Assembly: GCF_028462495.1 (NCBI RefSeq)
Contig: NZ_JAQOWX010000019.1
Location: 1-64,000, forward strand
Direction: 5' to 3'
Source: Roseateles_E sp005503085
GTDB lineage: Bacteria; Pseudomonadota; Gammaproteobacteria; Burkholderiales; Burkholderiaceae_C
Length of the DNA stretch: 64,000 nt
Of this stretch, positions 9,283-20,483 are shown piece after piece (the stretch's first letter is position 1; each line of letters opens with the position of its first letter). The notes below the pieces were generated by a model. It was not told the DNA's origin and did no database searches. It worked only from the letters and a program-made list of their open reading frames with translations. The translations under genes were made by a program, and so were the position numbers.

Positions 9283-10623
9283 ATGAGTCTTGTCTTTCCC
9301 CACACCTTCGTGCCCTGGTTCCGCTCGGTCGCGCCCTATATTCATGCCTACCGCGGCGAGACCTTTGTGGTCGGGATGCCGGGCGAGCTGGTGGCGGCGG
9401 GCAAGCTGAACGCCTTTGTGCAGGACCTGTCCATCCTGCATGCGATGGGCATCAAGATCGTGCTGGTGCACGGCTTCCGGCCCCAGGTCAACGAGCAGCT
9501 GGCCGCCAAGGGCCAGACGCCGAAGTTCCACCAGGGCGTGCGCGTCACCGACGCGGTGGCGCTGGACTGCGCCCAGGAAGCGGCCGGCCAGCTGCGCTTC
9601 GAGATCGAGGCCGCGTTCTCGCAAGGTCTGCCGAACACGCCGATGGCCAATGCGACGGTGCGGGTGGTGTCGGGCAATTTCCTGACCGCGCGGCCGGTGG
9701 GCATCGTCGATGGCGTCGATTTCCAGCACAGCGGCCTGGTGCGCAAGGTCGATGCGGCGGCGATCCAGCGCGCCATCGACAGCGGCGCCATCGTGCTGCT
9801 GTCGCCCTTCGGTTTCTCGCCGACCGGCGAAGCCTTCAATCTGACGATGGAGGAGGTGGCGACCAGCGCCGCGATCGCGCTGCAGGCCGACAAGCTGCTG
9901 TTCATGACCGAGGTGGCCGGCGTGCGCGAGAACCCGGACGACCCGGACAGCGCCATCGACACCGAGCTGGCCCTGGCCGACGCCAAGCGCATGCTGGCCA
10001 GCCTGCCGCGCCCGACCCAGCCCACCGATGTGGCCTTCTATCTGCAGCATTGCGTCAAGGCCTGCCAGGCCGGCGTCGAGCGCAGCCACATCCTGCCGTT
10101 GGCGGTGGACGGCGCGCTCTTGCAGGAGGTCTACACCCATGACGGCATCGGCACCATGGTGGTGGACGAGAAGCTGGAAAGCCTGCGCGAGGCCAGCCCG
10201 GACGATGTCGGCGGCATCGTCGCGCTGATCGAACCCTTCGAGCGCGACGGCACCCTGGTCAAGCGCGACCGCAACGAGATCGAGCGCGATATCGAGGCCT
10301 ACACGGTGATCGAGCATGACGGCGTGATCTTCGGCTGCGCCGCGCTCTACCCCTATGTCGAGGCACGCACCGCCGAGATGGCGGCGCTGACGGTCTCCAG
10401 CGAGGTGCAGGGCCAGGGCGACGGCGACCGCATCCTCAAGCGCATCGAGCAGCGCGCCAAGGCGCAAGGCCTGAGCAGCATCTTCGTGCTGACCACACGC
10501 ACGATGCACTGGTTCATCAAGCGCGGCTTTTCGCCCGTCGAACCCGAGTGGCTGCCCGAAGAGCGCAAACGCAAATACAACTGGGACCGGCGCTCGCAAG
10601 TGCTGGTCAAGAAGCTGGCCTGA
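9283..10623 (+). CDS. argA: N-acetylglutamate synthase (amino-acid acetyltransferase)
   Basis: Catalyses acetyl-CoA plus L-glutamate to N-acetylglutamate, the first step of arginine synthesis. The 446 residues match the classical ArgA (about 443): an N-terminal amino-acid-kinase-like domain (VGMPGELVAAGK, IKIVLVHGFRPQ) and a C-terminal GNAT domain (VSSEVQGQGDGDRIL as acetyl-CoA loop, VLTTRTMHWFIKRGF). The kinase-like domain of ArgA is generally the site of arginine feedback. The start at MSLVFPHTFVPWFR was chosen because the family begins there; an upstream in-frame ATG at 9202 would add 27 unlike residues. It diverges from hrpA. Confidence 0.97.
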   Translation: MSLVFPHTFVPWFRSVAPYIHAYRGETFVVGMPGELVAAGKLNAFVQDLSILHAMGIKIVLVHGFRPQVNEQLAAKGQTPKFHQGVRVTDAVALDCAQEAAGQLRFEIEAAFSQGLPNTPMANATVRVVSGNFLTARPVGIVDGVDFQHSGLVRKVDAAAIQRAIDSGAIVLLSPFGFSPTGEAFNLTMEEVATSAAIALQADKLLFMTEVAGVRENPDDPDSAIDTELALADAKRMLASLPRPTQPTDVAFYLQHCVKACQAGVERSHILPLAVDGALLQEVYTHDGIGTMVVDEKLESLREASPDDVGGIVALIEPFERDGTLVKRDRNEIERDIEAYTVIEHDGVIFGCAALYPYVEARTAEMAALTVSSEVQGQGDGDRILKRIEQRAKAQGLSSIFVLTTRTMHWFIKRGFSPVEPEWLPEERKRKYNWDRRSQVLVKKLA

Positions 10624-10664
10624 ATCCGGGCCTCCCCTCCACACTCAAGCAAACAGAGGTTGTT

Positions 10665-10937
10665 ATGGCACGCATGGTGCAATGTGTTTATCTGAAGAAA
10701 GAAGGCGAAGGCCTGGATTTCGCGCCCTACCCCGGCGAACTGGGCAAGCGCATCTATCAAAACGTCTGCAAGGAGGCCTGGGCGGCGTGGATGAAGCATC
10801 AGACGATGCTGGTCAACGAGAACCGCCTGAACCTGGCCGATCTGCGCGCCCGCCAATACCTGGCCCGGCAGATGGAGCAATTCTTCTTCGGCGCCGGCGC
10901 CGAAGCGGTGGCGGGCTATGTGCCGCCGACGACCTGA
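10665..10937 (+). CDS. yggX: Probable Fe(2+)-trafficking / oxidative damage protection protein YggX
   Basis: A 90-residue protein of the YggX family. It starts MARMVQCVYLKKEGEG and contains LDFAPYPGELGKRIYQ and AWAAWMKHQTMLVNENRLN, all characteristic of the family, including the conserved Cys in the first ten residues. YggX protects iron-sulfur enzymes from oxidation and is linked to iron traffic. AGAGG lies upstream of the ATG and the gap to argA is 41 bp, so co-transcription is plausible. The next gene downstream encodes an iron-type binding protein. Confidence 0.97.
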   Translation: MARMVQCVYLKKEGEGLDFAPYPGELGKRIYQNVCKEAWAAWMKHQTMLVNENRLNLADLRARQYLARQMEQFFFGAGAEAVAGYVPPTT

Positions 10938-10948
10938 GATTGAGCTCA

Positions 10949-10967
10949 AACAAGAATTATTCTTGTT
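10949..10967. promoter_or_regulatory. 19-bp near-perfect palindrome upstream of Fe(III) binding-protein gene
   Basis: AACAAGAATTATTCTTGTT is an inverted repeat broken only at the centre. It is AT-rich in GC-rich surroundings and lies 43 bp before the start of the iron-type substrate-binding protein. Position and AT-rich symmetry fit a Fur-like operator, but the match to the GATAATGATAATCATTATC consensus is only partial, so another regulator is possible. It lacks the GC stem and T-run of a terminator. Confidence 0.5.
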
Positions 10968-11010
10968 CACGGGGTAAACTCCGGGCCACCTTACTTGGCT
11001 TGGAGACCCC

Positions 11011-12057
11011 ATGCGAATTTCCCGTCTCGTCAAATCCGCCCTCGCCGCCGGCCTGCTGACTGGCCTGGCCACGGCCGCGCTGGCTCAGGAGCAGGTGCTG
11101 AATCTGTATTCGGCCCGTCACTACCAGACCGACGAAGCGCTGTACGCGAATTTCACGAAAGCCACCGGCATCCGCATCAACCGCGTCGACACCGATGATG
11201 CCGGTCTGATCGCCCGCCTGAAAAGCGAGGGCAGCTCCAGCCCCGCCGACGTGATCCTGCTGGTCGACGCCGCACGCCTGTGGCTGGCCGAAACCGACGG
11301 CCTGTTCGCACCGGTCAAGTCGGCCGTGCTGGAGCAGCGCATTCCCGCCCATCTGCGCGCCAAGGACAGCGGCCAGGGTTCGGCCTGGTTTGGCTTGTCG
11401 ACCCGCGCCCGCGTGATCGTCTACAACAAGATCAACGTCAAGAAAGAGGACGTCGATACCTACGAGGAATTGGCCGACCCGAAGAACAAGGGCAAGGTCT
11501 GCCTGCGCAGCGGCTCGCACCCCTATAACCTGTCCTTGTTCGGTGCGATGTATGAGCATATGGGAGCGGAACGCACCGAGGCCTGGCTGAAGGGCGTGGT
11601 CGACAATATGGCGCGCGCCCCCAAGGGTGGCGATACCGACCAGATCAAGGCAGCCGCCAGCGGCGAATGCCAGATCGCCGTGACCAACAGCTATTACCTG
11701 GCCCGCATGATGCGTTCGAGCAAGCCGGAAGACCGCGCGGTGGTCGAGCGCCTGGGCGTGGTTTTTCCCAATCAGCAGAGCTGGGGCACCCATATGAATA
11801 TCGCCGGCGGTGCGATGGCCAAGCATGCGAAGAATCGCGACAACGCGGTCAAGTTCCTCGAGTACCTGAGTTCGCCGGAAGCGCAAATCTATTTCGCCAA
11901 CGGCAATAACGAATGGCCGGTGGTGGTCGGTGTGCGCCCGGCCAATCCGGCACTCGAGGCGATGGGTGAATTCAAGAGCGAAACCATCCCGGTTTCCTCG
12001 GTGGGCGCGAATCTGCCCAAGGTGCAGCAGCTGCTGGACAAGATCGGCTTCAAGTAA
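11011..12057 (+). CDS. Fe(3+) ABC transporter substrate-binding protein (FbpA/FutA type)
   Basis: A 348-residue periplasmic binding protein with a Sec signal peptide (hydrophobic core GLLTGLATAALA, cleavage near residue 25 before QEQVLNLYSARHY). It has the transferrin-like tyrosine pair near the C-terminal half (VTNSYYLARM), typical of ferric-binding FbpA/FutA proteins, and WGTHMNIAGG, also family-typical. GGAGACCCC precedes the ATG. No permease (FbpB) or ATPase (FbpC) gene is adjacent in this window, so the binding protein is an orphan here and presumably works with a transporter encoded elsewhere. An AT-rich palindrome upstream suggests iron-responsive control. Confidence 0.92.
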   Translation: MRISRLVKSALAAGLLTGLATAALAQEQVLNLYSARHYQTDEALYANFTKATGIRINRVDTDDAGLIARLKSEGSSSPADVILLVDAARLWLAETDGLFAPVKSAVLEQRIPAHLRAKDSGQGSAWFGLSTRARVIVYNKINVKKEDVDTYEELADPKNKGKVCLRSGSHPYNLSLFGAMYEHMGAERTEAWLKGVVDNMARAPKGGDTDQIKAAASGECQIAVTNSYYLARMMRSSKPEDRAVVERLGVVFPNQQSWGTHMNIAGGAMAKHAKNRDNAVKFLEYLSSPEAQIYFANGNNEWPVVVGVRPANPALEAMGEFKSETIPVSSVGANLPKVQQLLDKIGFK

Positions 12058-12204
12058 AGCGCGCCGGGGTCGCCGCCCGCACGGGTTTGTGGCGGCCCCG
12101 CGTCAATATGTCGGCACCACGACAACAGCCCATTTCAACGAATATTGCGAGCGGCGCTGCATCTGCGCATAATAGGTCGCTAGAGAGTTTTGCGGGCCCA
12201 TGCC

Positions 12205-12210
12205 TATAAT
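12205..12210 (+). promoter_or_regulatory. Candidate -10 box for the H-NS gene
   Basis: A perfect TATAAT lies 50 bp before the ATG at 12260. No good -35 hexamer is visible at 16-18 bp spacing, so this rests on the -10 match and position alone. Confidence 0.35.
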
Positions 12211-12259
12211 CGGCGCGTCCCCCATGCTTGAACTTGAAACCTAGCGAGGATTTGCAAAG

Positions 12260-12556
12260 ATGGCATCACTCAAAGACCTGTTGGCTCAACGGGCCGCACT
12301 CGACGAACAAATCGCCCAAACCAAGGATCGCGAACGCGCCGATGCCGTTGCCAAGGTCAAGAGTTTGATGTCTGAATATGGCCTGACGGTTGCCGATCTG
12401 AGCGTGCGAGTACCGAAGGCGGGCAAGACCTCCAAGGTGGCGGTCAAATATCGCAACCAGGCCACCGGGGAAACCTGGAGCGGCCGTGGTCTGCAGCCCA
12501 AGTGGCTGAAGGCGGCGATCGGCGGCGGCGCCAAGCTGGAAGATTTCAACGTCTGA
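12260..12556 (+). CDS. H-NS family nucleoid-associated protein
   Basis: A 98-residue H-NS histone-like protein. The N-terminal half is a coiled-coil oligomerisation segment (LKDLLAQRAALDEQIAQTK) and the C-terminal half is the AT-hook-like DNA-binding domain, with KYRNQATGETWSGRG followed by QPKWL. This short form is common in Burkholderiales, often in several copies per genome, and binds AT-rich DNA to silence genes. GCGAGGA lies eight bases before the ATG. The gene is monocistronic: a candidate TATAAT lies upstream and a strong terminator downstream. Confidence 0.95.
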   Translation: MASLKDLLAQRAALDEQIAQTKDRERADAVAKVKSLMSEYGLTVADLSVRVPKAGKTSKVAVKYRNQATGETWSGRGLQPKWLKAAIGGGAKLEDFNV

Positions 12557-12596
12557 GCCCCAGCGGCACGGCCGAGAATCTCGGCCCGCAATACCC

Positions 12597-12622
12597 AAGG
12601 CTGCCTTCCGGCAGCCTTTTTT
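12597..12622 (+). terminator. Rho-independent terminator after the H-NS gene
   Basis: Stem AAGGCTGCC / GGCAGCCTT with loop TTCC, followed by a run of six T. It lies 41 bp after the stop codon and before the GGDEF/EAL gene. Confidence 0.9.
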
Positions 12623-12761
12623 GTTTTGAGGCGGGGTTTTCGAGCCATCTATTTGCGGGGGCAAACTCAAGGCCGCCGGGTCGCCGCACTGCTAGCATCT
12701 CGCGGCCCTTGCCCGGGGGTTTGCACCCGCGGCCAGAATCACTACCTCCCCGCAGGCGCCC

Positions 12762-14780
12762 ATGCCCCAGTCGCCTCCCATTGCTGTTGCCGAAGCTTCG
12801 CCCCGCTGGTGGCAGGGCCGCGTGCCATGCGCGGCCGGTGCGGCACTGAGCATCGTGTTGCTGCTCAGCCTGCCGATGCCGTCGCGGGCCAGCGATTGGC
12901 TGCTGGGGTTGGGCCTCGCGGCCTTGGCGGTCTGTTTGTTGCTCGGCACCCTGACCGGCCTGCGGCGACGCGAAACTCGGCGCTGGCGGGCGGCGCTGGC
13001 GGCGATAGCGGTCGAACGTGCCGAGTGGCAACGCAGCGCGGAGGAGCGCCAGCGCATGAGCGTCAGCCTGTTCCAGCATCTGCACGAGGGCCTGCTGGTC
13101 ACCGATGCCGAGCATCGGGTGCTGGATGCCAACCCCAGCTACTGCCGGCTGATGGACCTGTCGCGCGAGGCCCTGTGCGGCCAGATCGCCGCGCCGCTGA
13201 CGTTCGAGAGCCTGCGCCGCAGCGGCCACGACCCGCAGGCCTTGCGCCAGGCGCTGCTCGGCGATGGCCACTGGCAAGGCCTGTTGCAATGCCGACGCGG
13301 CAATGGCGAGAGCTGCCACCTGCAGATCACGGTGTCGACGATTCCGGAACCGGCCGGCCCGGTGCGCTTTCATGTCGTCACGGTGTCCGACCAGACCGAG
13401 CAGCTTCGCCAGCAAGAGCTGCTGGCGCGCCAGGCCCGGTTCGACGGGCTGACCGGCCTGCCGAATCAGAACGAGTTCAAGCAGCGCATCGAGCTGGCGC
13501 TGCAGAGCAGCCGCCGCGAGGGCTTTCTGCTGTGTCTGTGCTGCCTGGATCTGGACCAGTTCAAAAACTTCAACGAGCGGCTGGGCGCGGACGGTGGGGA
13601 CCAGCTGCTGAGACAGGTCGCGGCGCGGCTGCAGGCCGCCTTGCGCAGCGGCCGCGAATGGTCGGACGAGGTCGCCCGCCTGGGCGGCGATGAATTCGGC
13701 CTGCTGCTGCGCTGCCGCAGCGTGGAGGAGGCGCAGCTGGCGGTCGAGCGAGTCTTGAACGTGCTTCGCGCGCCCTACCATCTGGACGGCCACCGGCAAC
13801 CCCTGGAGCTCAGCGCCAGCCTCGGCGCGACGGTCTTCCCCCAGGACCACTCGGACGGTGAAACCCTGCAGCGCCATGCCGCCCATGCGCTCTACCGCGT
13901 CAAGCGCTCGGGGCGCAATGGTTACCAGTTCTTCGATACCGAGAAACGCCTGCGCAGCGATGCCCGGGTGCTGGCCCTGGGCCGCATGCAGCAGGCACTG
14001 GACGGCAACGAGCTGCAGCTCTACTACCAACCCAAGGTCGATATGCGGGCCGGCACGGTGCTGGGCGTCGAGGCCTTGCTGCGCTGGCAGCATCCGGAGC
14101 GCGGCCTGCTCGGGCCGGCTCATTTCCTGCCGGTGGTCGAGCAGACCGGCCTGGCGGTCCAGGTCGGCGACTGGGTGATCGAGCAGGCGCTGAAGCAATC
14201 CAGCCAGTGGCTGGCCGGCGGCCTGAATCTGCGCGTCAGCGTCAACGTCGCGGCCCGCCATCTGCAGGCAGACGACTTCGCCCAGCGCCTGAAGGAATTG
14301 CTGGCCCGGCACCGCGAGCCGCTGGCCGAGCACCTGGTGCTGGAGGTCCTGGAGTCGACCGCACTGGCCGATATCGATGCCACTCAGGCCTTGATCCGGC
14401 GCTGCCGCGCCTTTGGCGTGCGTTTCGCGCTGGACGATTTCGGCACCGGCTATTCCAACCTGACCTATCTGAAGCACCTGCCGGTCGACACCCTGAAGAT
14501 CGACCGCTCCTTCGTGCAGAACATGCTGATCGACGATCAGGACAAGGCCCTGGTCGAGGGCGTGATCGGGCTGGCGCGCACCTTCGGCTACAGCGTGGTG
14601 GCCGAAGGGGTCGAAACCGCCTCGCATGCGCGTTCGCTGCTGGCGATGGGCTGCGACCACGGCCAGGGCAATGGCATCGCGCTGCCGATGCCGGCCGAGC
14701 AGGTGGCGGACTGGGTGGCGCGCTTCGAGCAGAGCCCGGTGCTGGCCGGACGGCAGGAACCGGTGCCAGGGCTGCACTAG
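12762..14780 (+). CDS. Membrane-anchored PAS-GGDEF-EAL cyclic-di-GMP protein
   Basis: A 672-residue c-di-GMP turnover protein. Two hydrophobic segments lie in the first 65 residues (about 26-41 and 45-62), followed by a PAS-like region (about 95-220, starting QHLHEGLLVTDAEHRVLDANP). The GGDEF domain carries an intact signature (RLGGDEFG, near 306-313). The EAL domain carries EALLRW (near 437) and DDFGTGYSNLTYLKHLPVD, the features expected of an active phosphodiesterase. Both activities look possible; which dominates cannot be read. The stop lies only 10 bp before the dnaG GTG start, so the gene may be transcribed with dnaG-rpoD. It occupies the position that rpsU often has upstream of dnaG. 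Confidence 0.95.
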   Translation: MPQSPPIAVAEASPRWWQGRVPCAAGAALSIVLLLSLPMPSRASDWLLGLGLAALAVCLLLGTLTGLRRRETRRWRAALAAIAVERAEWQRSAEERQRMSVSLFQHLHEGLLVTDAEHRVLDANPSYCRLMDLSREALCGQIAAPLTFESLRRSGHDPQALRQALLGDGHWQGLLQCRRGNGESCHLQITVSTIPEPAGPVRFHVVTVSDQTEQLRQQELLARQARFDGLTGLPNQNEFKQRIELALQSSRREGFLLCLCCLDLDQFKNFNERLGADGGDQLLRQVAARLQAALRSGREWSDEVARLGGDEFGLLLRCRSVEEAQLAVERVLNVLRAPYHLDGHRQPLELSASLGATVFPQDHSDGETLQRHAAHALYRVKRSGRNGYQFFDTEKRLRSDARVLALGRMQQALDGNELQLYYQPKVDMRAGTVLGVEALLRWQHPERGLLGPAHFLPVVEQTGLAVQVGDWVIEQALKQSSQWLAGGLNLRVSVNVAARHLQADDFAQRLKELLARHREPLAEHLVLEVLESTALADIDATQALIRRCRAFGVRFALDDFGTGYSNLTYLKHLPVDTLKIDRSFVQNMLIDDQDKALVEGVIGLARTFGYSVVAEGVETASHARSLLAMGCDHGQGNGIALPMPAEQVADWVARFEQSPVLAGRQEPVPGLH

Positions 14781-14790
14781 ACTCTCGCCG

Positions 14791-16832
14791 GTGATACCAC
14801 CCGGCTTTATTCAGGACCTGCTCTCCCGCGTCGACATCGTCGAGGTGGTGGGGCGCCATGTCGAGCTCAAGAAGGCCGGCATCAACCACAAGGGGCTGTG
14901 CCCCTTCCACGGCGAGAAGTCGCCCAGCTTCACCGTCAGCCCGACGCGCCAGACCTACCACTGCTTTGGCTGCGGCGTGCATGGCAATGCCATCGGTTTT
15001 CTGATGGAACACACCGGCGCCGGTTTTGTCGAGGCGGTGCAGGACCTGGCCCAGCAGACCGGCATGCAGGTGCCCGAGGACGAGCGCTCGCCCGAGGAGC
15101 GCGAGCGCGCTGCGGCACAGAAAGTCCGCCAGGCCACCCTGACCGAGGTGCTGGCGCGGGCCAGCGATCATTACCGCGCCCAGCTGAAGAAGAGCCCGCG
15201 CGCTGTTGCCTATCTGAAGGGCCGCGGCCTGACCGGCCAGATCGCCGCCCAGTTCGCGCTGGGCTATGCGCCCGAGGGCTGGCGTGCGCTGGCCAGCGCC
15301 TTCCCCAGCTATGACGACCCGCTGCTGGCCGAGTCCGGCATGGTGATCACATCCGGAGAAGAAGGCGGCGAGCAGAAGCGCTACGACCGTTTCCGCGACC
15401 GCGTGATGTTCCCGATCCGCAATGTGCAGGGCGAGACCATAGGCTTCGGCGGCCGCATCCTCGACAAGGGCGAGCCCAAGTACCTGAACTCGCCGGAAAC
15501 CCCGGTCTTCAGCAAGGGCCGCGAGCTCTACGGCCTGTTCGAGGCCCGCACCGGACTGCGCCAGCGCGGCTATGCGCTGGTGGTCGAGGGCTATATGGAT
15601 GTGGTGGCGCTGGCCCAGCATGGCTTCAACAATGCGGTCGCCACGCTGGGCACGGCCTGCACGGCAGAGCATGTGCAAAAGCTTTTCCGCTTCACCGAAT
15701 CGGTGGTGTTCAGCTTCGACGGCGACGCCGCCGGCCGGCGCGCCGCCGGCCGCGCGCTGGAGGCCGCCCTGCCCCACGCCACCGACACCCGCTCGGTCAA
15801 GTTCCTGTTCCTGCCCACTGAGCATGACCCCGACTCCTATGTGCGCGATCTCGGCGCCGAGGCCTTCGAGCAGTGTGTGGCCGAGGCGGTGCCGCTGTCA
15901 CGCCAGCTGCTGGAGACGGCGGCCGAAGGCTGCGACCTGGGCAGCGCCGAAGGCCGTGCCCGATTGCTGGCCAATGCCAAGCCGCTGTGGAATGCCCTGC
16001 CCCAAGGCCTGTTGAAGCGTCAGCTGCTGGGTGATCTGGCGCGCCGGGCACAGCTTCCGGATCAGGAGCTGATGGGCTTGTGGCAAGCCGGTGGCGGCAG
16101 CCCAGGCCCGCGCCGCAGCGAGCGCGTCTTCGATGGCCCGCCCGACGACGCCCCCCCGCCAGACTACGAGCAGCCGGCCAGCCCAGCCAAGCCGGCTCGG
16201 CGCGAGTGGAAAAAGGACTGGAAGCCGTCGGGCAAGGGCGATTGGAAGCGCCGTGGCGAGCCGGTCGACGAAACGATGGGCACGCCGCGGCGCCAGCCGA
16301 TCTCGCCGACGGATCACGCGCTGCGCATGCTGCTGCTCAGCAGCGACTGGTGGGAGCGGCTGAGCCTGGATCAGCAACAGCTGCTGCATGAGTTGCCGGG
16401 CCGCCAAGGAGAGCTGGTCAGCTGGCTGGAGCGATTCCTGGTCAACCATGNGACTGGTGGGAGCGGCTGAGCCTGGATCAGCAACAGCTGCTGCATGAGT
16501 TGCCGGGCCGCCAAGGAGAGCTGGTCAGCTGGCTGGAGCGATTCCTGGTCAACCATGGCGCGGTTCCCTGGTCGGTGCTGGAGGCGACGCTGCAGGCGGA
16601 GGATGGCCCGCTGGACCAGGCCCGGCGGCTCACCAGCAGCCTGTATGGCGAGGAAGAGCCGCAGTTCGAGGATTTGCAGCATGTGCTGCGCCAGCTCCAG
16701 ATCGACGCGCTCTCCAAGCAGATACAGGCCTTGATTGCCAGCAACCCGCAGGGCGAACAGCTGCGCGAGATTGCCCGCCTGCGCCAGGAAATCGATCAGC
16801 TCAAGAAGGCCATGCTGGTCAGCTCCGGTTGA
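14791..16832 (+). CDS. dnaG: DNA primase DnaG, disrupted here by an assembly artefact
   Basis: Synthesises RNA primers at the replication fork. The zinc-binding domain shows CPFHGEKSPSF and later CFGCG (about 36-61). The TOPRIM core shows VVEGYMDVVAL and FSFDGDAAGRRA. The C-terminal part is the DnaB-interacting helical domain, ending in a KQIQALIASNPQGEQ coil. The start is GTG 14791, since the family begins IPPGFIQDLLSRVDIVEVV. The frame breaks at 16451: bases 16345-16450 are repeated exactly at 16452-16557 with an N between them, an insertion of 107 bases. Removing one copy and the N restores a continuous 644-residue protein, so the gene is almost certainly intact in the organism. rpoD follows after 320 bp. 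Confidence 0.96.
16345..16557. repeat. Exact 106-bp tandem duplication separated by one N (scaffold join)
   Basis: Bases 16345-16450 and 16452-16557 are identical, and base 16451 is N. This is the signature of two contigs that overlap by 106 bp being joined end to end with a one-base gap instead of being merged. It shifts the dnaG frame, and a collapsed version restores it. It is an artefact, not a biological repeat. Confidence 0.95.
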
Positions 16833-17152
16833 AGCCCGGCAGATGTTCCGCCGATTTAGCCTATAATTAAGGGTTTTCGCGCGCGTCAAGAGTGACGGCA
16901 GCCACTTCCGGTCCCGGCCACCCATCGAAAATGGGCACCCATCGAGGTATCAAGGCCACCTTTACCGCCAAGAGCTGCAATCTCAAACGTTCACGCCAGC
17001 TTGCACGCGCCACGGTCCGCCCCCATCTTGCTCTCAAGGCAGGATGGCCGAACCGCCTGAATGCCGCCTGGGCCACGCTTTGCTTGAATGCAATGTACGG
17101 GGCCCCAGGCGGCCGCTGCATTGCTCCGCCCAACACCGACCCGAGGATTTGC
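16833..17152 (+). promoter_or_regulatory. dnaG-rpoD intergenic region with candidate -10 box
   Basis: 320 bp between dnaG and rpoD. A TATAAT at 16862-16867 suggests a promoter that could serve rpoD separately from upstream genes, but no good -35 is visible at normal spacing. The rpoD frame is open back to 16892, but those 87 codons do not resemble sigma-70 N-termini, so I read them as untranslated leader. GAGGA sits just before the rpoD ATG. Nothing else is recognisable. Confidence 0.4.
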
Positions 17153-19345
<2,193 letters not shown>

Positions 19346-19367
19346 GGCAATCCCCGCCACAGCAGCC

Positions 19368-19397
19368 AAGGCCGGAGTCACCCTCCGGCCTTTTTTT
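19368..19397 (+). terminator. Rho-independent terminator after rpoD
   Basis: Stem AAGGCCGGA / TCCGGCCTT with a seven-base loop, followed by seven T, 23 bp after the rpoD stop. Confidence 0.92.
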
Positions 19398-19502
19398 GCG
19401 CTCCTCGCACCGCTTGGGGATTTCTCGGCGTTTATGCGGCGATCAAGCGCAACAGGGCGCGGCTACACTGAGAATTAATTCACAGCTCCCCCGCCAGCAC
19501 AC

Positions 19503-20471
19503 ATGACCCATATCCGGGAACGCACCGTTTTGTTTGCCGACTTGCGCGGCAGCACGGCGCTTTTCGAGACCCTGGGCAATGCCGAGGCGACCTCGGTGGT
19601 CACCCACACGGTCAGCCTGATCGGGCAGGCGGTCGACGAGTGCGGCGGCAATCTGATCAAGACGCTGGGAGACGGCCTGATGGCGGTCTTCGACTCGCCG
19701 CGCAATGGCGTCAAGTCGGCAATGCGCATGCACGAGCTGCTGGAGCGCGTGGTCTCGCGCGGCAAGCAGCACGGCGCGTCGCCAGGCCTGCGGGCGCTGC
19801 GCATGCAGGTGGCGCTGGCGCGCGGCGAGGTGGTGGAGATGAGCGGCGACTGCTTCGGCGATGCCGTCAATGTCGCGGCCCGGCTGCTCGACCATGCGGG
19901 CGACAACGAGACCCTGATCACCGCCGAGGTCCTGTCCGGCCTGCCCAGCGCACAGAAGCTGCGCTTTCGCAGCCTCGACCTGATCGCGGTGCGCGGCCGC
20001 GCCGAGCCGGTCCATGTCCATGTGCTGGACCAGCCGACCCAGGGCGATATGGCGGCCACCCAGTTCGGCGAGGTCATCCATGCCTCGACCGAGCCCGACG
20101 GCATCCGCCTGATCTGGCTGGACCTGGACCGCGTCTTCGACATCGACAGCATGCCCGTCATCCTCGGCCGCAGCGTGCAGGCCACCTACTGCATCACCGA
20201 CGGCCGGGTCTCGCGCTCGCATGCGCGCATCGACTGGCATGGCGGCTCCTTCTCTCTCACCGACCTCAGCTACAACGGCACCTTCGTGCGCTTCGGCAGC
20301 GCCGGCGAGACCCTGAGCCTGCGCCGCGGCAGCTGCACCCTGCACGGCAGCGGCGTGATCGGCCTGGGCAGCCCGCCGGTCGACGCGCTTTCCCCCTCGG
20401 TACGTTTCGAGATCCTGCACTTCGCCGACACCGAACCCCTGGCCAGCGGCGGCCGGCGTTCGATCGGCTGA
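19503..20471 (+). CDS. Class III adenylate/guanylate cyclase with FHA domain
   Basis: A 322-residue cytoplasmic protein. The N-terminal class III cyclase domain (about 5-175) keeps the metal-binding aspartates in FADLRGST (D13) and KTLGDGLMAVF (D57, with K53 in the base-selecting position), plus GDAVNVAARL carrying the transition-state Asn/Arg. The C-terminal FHA domain (about 215-305) shows VILGRS, RVSRSHARIDW and LTDLSYNGTFV, the phosphothreonine-binding core. The fusion implies a cyclic nucleotide producer recruited to or controlled by a Thr-phosphorylated partner. hemH starts 12 bp downstream. Active Ser/Thr kinase capacity exists in this window at 897-3323, but a link is speculative. Confidence 0.92.
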   Translation: MTHIRERTVLFADLRGSTALFETLGNAEATSVVTHTVSLIGQAVDECGGNLIKTLGDGLMAVFDSPRNGVKSAMRMHELLERVVSRGKQHGASPGLRALRMQVALARGEVVEMSGDCFGDAVNVAARLLDHAGDNETLITAEVLSGLPSAQKLRFRSLDLIAVRGRAEPVHVHVLDQPTQGDMAATQFGEVIHASTEPDGIRLIWLDLDRVFDIDSMPVILGRSVQATYCITDGRVSRSHARIDWHGGSFSLTDLSYNGTFVRFGSAGETLSLRRGSCTLHGSGVIGLGSPPVDALSPSVRFEILHFADTEPLASGGRRSIG

Positions 20472-20483
20472 CCCCCCTTCTCC

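Noticed and set aside
9213..9305. N-terminal extension of hrpA to ATG 9305
   Set aside because: It would overlap the argA start and adds non-conserved residues; GTG 9212 is preferred, though not proven.
16892..17152. 87-codon N-terminal extension of rpoD
   Set aside because: Not sigma-70-like and without a ribosome site; ATG 17153 has GAGGA upstream.
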